A DNA stretch of 9,024 nucleotides, from assembly GCA_020426065.1 (NCBI GenBank), contig JAGQQT010000135.1, positions 1 through 9,024 of the forward strand, written 5' to 3'. Position numbers and translations under genes: made by a program. This stretch comes from Planctomycetaceae bacterium (GTDB lineage Bacteria > Planctomycetota > Planctomycetia > Planctomycetales > Planctomycetaceae). Shown piece by piece: positions 6,798 to 9,024 of this stretch (the stretch's first letter is position 1; every line of letters starts with the position of its first letter). The notes below the pieces were generated by a model. It searched no databases. It was given only the letters and a program-made list of their open reading frames with translations, and was not told the origin of the DNA.

Positions 6798-6830
6798 CTG
6801 ATCAGTCCGATACTGGAACGATCTGATCAG
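6798..6830. repeat. Two copies of the palindrome CTGATCAG upstream of the acyltransferase gene
   Basis: The 8-bp palindrome CTGATCAG occurs at 6798-6805 and again at 6823-6830, 25 bases apart, 23 to 55 bases upstream of the acyltransferase start. The two can pair as a hairpin or act as two protein-binding half sites on about the same helix face region. Similar TGATCAG elements lie in other gaps of the window (1923-1929, 8081-8087). Regulatory function is only inferred. Confidence 0.35.
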
Positions 6831-6848
6831 TAATGATCCTGATAGCAA

Positions 6849-6881
6849 TGAGTGCAGACAAAATCAGAATGTCTGCACTCA
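6849..6881 (-). terminator. Perfect 12-bp stem-loop, possible terminator without U-tract
   Basis: Arms 6849-6860 (TGAGTGCAGACA) and 6870-6881 are perfect complements around a 9-base loop. The element is 78 bases beyond the stop of the Gfo/Idh/MocA gene and 74 bases before the acyltransferase start. No T-run follows it on either strand, so it may be a non-canonical terminator, an mRNA 3'-end stabiliser or a leader structure. Confidence 0.45.
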
Positions 6882-6958
6882 CCCTTTTGGTACGCAAGTG
6901 TCGAACAGATCGGCTGTTGCGTCAATAGGAATCACTGGCTTTTCCGCACTCCGGAGGC

Positions 6959-8029
6959 TCAGCGGGGAATGACCGGATCGGCTTTGAGAGGCAATTCCAC
7001 ACGCTTGCCGGTCCAGGACGACTGGTAGATCGCCAGGATGATTTCCACACTTTTGCGACCTTCCCGACCATCCACCAGTGGCGGCGTATCCGTTTTGATC
7101 GACCTGATGAAGTCTTCAAACTGCAGCTGGTGACCGATGAACGAAATCGCCTTCGGATCACTGGCTCCGCCCGAGTTACCCGACTTCTTGGCAAAGTCCT
7201 GCCGGGTTTTCTCATCGCCAGATAAGGCTTCCAGAAATTCCCAGTGCAGAATGTCATCCTGCTCGACAATGACGGAACCGGCGGTGCCGTGGATTTCCGT
7301 TTTCTTCATAAAGCCGGGCCAGGCAGATGTTGTAGCGGTGATGGTTCCGATCGCCCCGTTGGCAAACTGAACAGCCGCAACACCGGTATCTTCCACTTCA
7401 ATCCGCTCATGAGCCAGCGTGCCTGTGATCGCGCTGACAGCTTTCACGTCACCCATGAACCAGTAAATCAGATCCACATTGTGAATCGCCTGATTCATGT
7501 ACGCTCCACCACCATCCATATTCCAGGTGCCGCGCCATCCGCCACTGTCGTAATACTCCTGGGTCCGCCACCATTTGACATAGGAGTCTCCCAGGGTCAG
7601 TGTGCCGAAGCGGCCCGATTCAATCGCGGCTTTCAGAGCCAGATTTGCACCGCCAAATCGGGAGGGCATAATTGTCGCCAGCTTGACTCCATTGTCATCG
7701 CAGGCCTGAATGATGGCATCACAACGAGCCAGCGTGATCTCAAGCGGCTTTTCCACGATGACATGTTTACCAGCCTTCGCAGCCGCCACAGCAGAATCCC
7801 GATGAGCACCGCTGGGCGTGCAAATGGTCACGATATCGATTTCAGGGTTGGCCAGCATCTCGTCAAGAGTTTCATATGGCGTGCATCCACGCTCGGCTGC
7901 AAACCTCTCAGCCGAAGCAAAGGGAATACTATGACAACCAACCAGCCTGGCCCCTTCGATATGCTTAATGGCTTCTGCATGAAAATTCGAGATCATGCCG
8001 CAGCCGATAATTCCAAATCCAACACTCAT
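6959..8029 (-). CDS. Gfo/Idh/MocA-family NAD(P)-dependent oxidoreductase
   Basis: Members of this family oxidise or reduce sugars, inositols and related polyols with a bound or free nicotinamide cofactor. The 356-residue product has an N-terminal Rossmann domain (Gly6-Ile-Ile-Gly9-Cys-Gly11-Met-Ile-Ser), the Cys-Thr-Pro-Ser-Gly-Ala-His stretch at 70-76, and the family's Glu93-Lys94-Pro95 motif whose Lys is catalytic. The C-terminal alpha/beta domain contains Gly173-Gly-Gly-Ala-Tyr-Met-Asn179-Gln-Ala-Ile-His183-Asn-Val-Asp, with His183 the second catalytic residue. The acid found four residues before this His in inositol dehydrogenase is Asn here, a common variant. No Tat or Sec signal is present, unlike many planctomycete relatives, so it is cytosolic. 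The start ATG has GAGGA (8041-8037) at 7 bases. It follows tyrS by 54 bases. Substrate unknown. Confidence 0.92.
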   Translation of the reverse strand: MSVGFGIIGCGMISNFHAEAIKHIEGARLVGCHSIPFASAERFAAERGCTPYETLDEMLANPEIDIVTICTPSGAHRDSAVAAAKAGKHVIVEKPLEITLARCDAIIQACDDNGVKLATIMPSRFGGANLALKAAIESGRFGTLTLGDSYVKWWRTQEYYDSGGWRGTWNMDGGGAYMNQAIHNVDLIYWFMGDVKAVSAITGTLAHERIEVEDTGVAAVQFANGAIGTITATTSAWPGFMKKTEIHGTAGSVIVEQDDILHWEFLEALSGDEKTRQDFAKKSGNSGGASDPKAISFIGHQLQFEDFIRSIKTDTPPLVDGREGRKSVEIILAIYQSSWTGKRVELPLKADPVIPR

Positions 8030-8056
8030 CTTGCGTTCCTCATTCCAGTTTCCAGA

Positions 8057-8087
8057 CTGATCACCTCATTAGAAAGAAGTTGATCAG
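8057..8087. repeat. Inverted repeat CTGATCA/TGATCAG between tyrS and the oxidoreductase gene
   Basis: Perfect 7-bp arms at 8057-8063 and 8081-8087 flank 17 bases; the right arm overlaps the tyrS stop codon. It could fold in the tyrS-oxidoreductase transcript, but has no T-run and a large loop, so it is a weak candidate for a terminator. Confidence 0.25.
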
Positions 8088-9024
8088 GCTATTTCAATCT
8101 GACAGAATTTCTTTTTCCCCGCCCAGACAATCAATCCGGACGCCACCTGAATCGCATCTGCGATATCCCCGATAGGCTGCTTCTCCGGCCCCAGTTTGGC
8201 TCCCCCCTGCTGAATGAGTCGGCGTGCCTCGCTTTTGGTATTCACCAGATTGAGATGGCACAACAGATCTACTGCATTGACAGTTCCATTTTCAATCAGA
8301 GCAGATGCCAGATGGACAACGGGAATCTCTGCAGGGAGTCCCCCACCGGAACCGATTTCTTTCTCCCAGCGCTCAATCGCTTCATTCGCCTCTGCCTCGC
8401 TGGAGTACTGACGCATGATCTGTCGAGCCAGTTCCTGCTTGGCCGCCTTGGGGTGACCAGCCAGTATCTGATCAACCTGATCGAGTGGCAGATCGGTGAG
8501 CAGTTCGAAATAGGATCGCATGACATCATCGGGGAGCTGCATGAACTTCTTGGTCATCTCGAAGGGAGATTCCGCAATCCCGATATAGTTACCGAGACTT
8601 TTTCCCATGCGTTTGGTTCCATCCGTCCCGACCAGAATAGGGGACATGACACCCACCTGGAGCGGCAAACCCCGTTCCCGCTGCAGGTCTCGGGCCAGCA
8701 TGAATGTATAAAGCTGTTCGGTCCCCCCCAGTTCAACGTCGGCCTCAATTTCAACGGAGTCCCACCCCTGCATCAGCGGGTAGAGGCATTCGTGGAGATA
8801 GATGGGCTTTTCAGCCTTGAACCGCTTGGAAAAGTCGTCGCGGACCAGCAGTTGAGCGATCGTCACTTTGCTGCACAGTTCCAGGATACGGGCAAAATCC
8901 ATCTGGGAGAACCAGTCTCCGTTCCGATGCACTTCCGCTTCGTTCAGATTGATGACCCGACCAACCTGTTTCAGATAATCCCGGGCATTGGATTCGACCT
9001 GCTCCGCAGTCAGACGGGCGCGGG
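8084..9024 (-). CDS. tyrS: Tyrosine--tRNA ligase, C-terminal part (N-terminus beyond window)
   Basis: The class I synthetase activates tyrosine with ATP and attaches it to tRNA(Tyr). The frame is open to the window edge, giving 312 residues, so about 90-110 N-terminal residues including the HIGH-type motif are outside. An internal GTG at 8932 is not the start, since conserved sequence continues upstream of it (Val-Glu-Ser-Asn-Ala-Arg-Asp-Tyr-Leu-Lys-Gln). The tyrosine-binding pattern Tyr-x3-Gln-x2-Asp is present (Tyr-Pro-Leu-Met-Gln-Gly-Trp-Asp), followed by Glu-Leu-Gly-Gly-Thr-Glu-Gln, where most relatives have Asp before the Gln. The KMSKS loop reads Lys-Arg-Met-Gly-Lys-Ser (8614-8597), then Leu-Gly-Asn-Tyr-Ile. 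A C-terminal S4 RNA-binding domain covers roughly the last 70 residues. This is the TyrRS subgroup resembling the Haemophilus and Pseudomonas enzymes. The oxidoreductase gene follows closely and may share its transcript. Confidence 0.95.
   Translation of the reverse strand, partial: RARLTAEQVESNARDYLKQVGRVINLNEAEVHRNGDWFSQMDFARILELCSKVTIAQLLVRDDFSKRFKAEKPIYLHECLYPLMQGWDSVEIEADVELGGTEQLYTFMLARDLQRERGLPLQVGVMSPILVGTDGTKRMGKSLGNYIGIAESPFEMTKKFMQLPDDVMRSYFELLTDLPLDQVDQILAGHPKAAKQELARQIMRQYSSEAEANEAIERWEKEIGSGGGLPAEIPVVHLASALIENGTVNAVDLLCHLNLVNTKSEARRLIQQGGAKLGPEKQPIGDIADAIQVASGLIVWAGKKKFCQIEIA

Noticed and set aside
7244..8083. A 279-codon open frame on the plus strand opposite the oxidoreductase gene
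   Set aside because: Its translation has no recognisable domain and reads like an antisense shadow; the minus-strand frame has complete Gfo/Idh/MocA motifs and a good ribosome site.
8930..8932. GTG as a possible start of tyrS
   Set aside because: Conserved TyrRS sequence continues in frame upstream to the window edge, so this codon is an internal valine.
969..9024. Clustering of tyrA, tsaC and tyrS as a tyrosine or translation island
   Set aside because: They are in separate units kilobases apart with unrelated genes between; no shared regulatory site was found.

Overview
The window looks like a piece of a planctomycete chromosome (Planctomycetota, perhaps near Gimesia or Rubinisphaera). 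This is inferred from three things: the gene content (a Gfo/Idh/MocA oxidoreductase, a TPR lipoprotein, and a secreted protein with Trp-Pro and aromatic motifs of a kind I associate with planctomycetes), moderate base composition, and genes as mostly single or loosely spaced units. No rRNA, tRNA, CRISPR array, insertion sequence or phage gene was seen. The content is mostly core or housekeeping, with two or three lineage-type genes of unknown role.

Layout. On the plus strand, 1-717 is the C-terminal half of a sodium:neurotransmitter-symporter (LeuT-fold) transporter. It is followed at 788-949 by a 53-residue single-span membrane protein that resembles the small subunit of two-part (MetPS-like) symporters. 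Everything after that is on the minus strand. The 3'-neighbouring pair is tsaC/sua5 (2935-1961) then tyrA (1871-969), which converges on the small-subunit gene. Next come two exported-protein genes, each closed by a clear intrinsic terminator: a TPR-repeat lipoprotein (4098-3085, terminator 3005-3039) and a 228-residue secreted protein of unknown function (5094-4408, terminator 4351-4380). Then lpxL/htrB-type acyltransferase (6775-5816) leads into a small Rieske ferredoxin (5717-5412). Finally tyrS (entering from beyond base 9024, ending 8084) leads into a Gfo/Idh/MocA oxidoreductase (8029-6959).

How the genes relate. The TyrA dehydrogenase makes the precursor of tyrosine, TyrS charges tRNA with tyrosine, and TsaC starts the t6A modification of ANN-decoding tRNAs; their closeness may be chance. 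The LpxL-like enzyme (lipid A or other envelope lipid acylation) and the two exported proteins point to cell-envelope functions in the middle of the window. The transporter plus small protein is the best case for a functional two-gene unit.

No undescribed multi-gene system can be demonstrated here. The signals most worth a second look are the transporter small subunit, the secreted protein with a possible degenerate OmpA-like C-terminal part, a perfect 17-bp palindrome upstream of the TPR lipoprotein gene, twin CTGATCAG palindromes upstream of lpxL within a general excess of TGATCA, and variant active-site motifs in TyrS.
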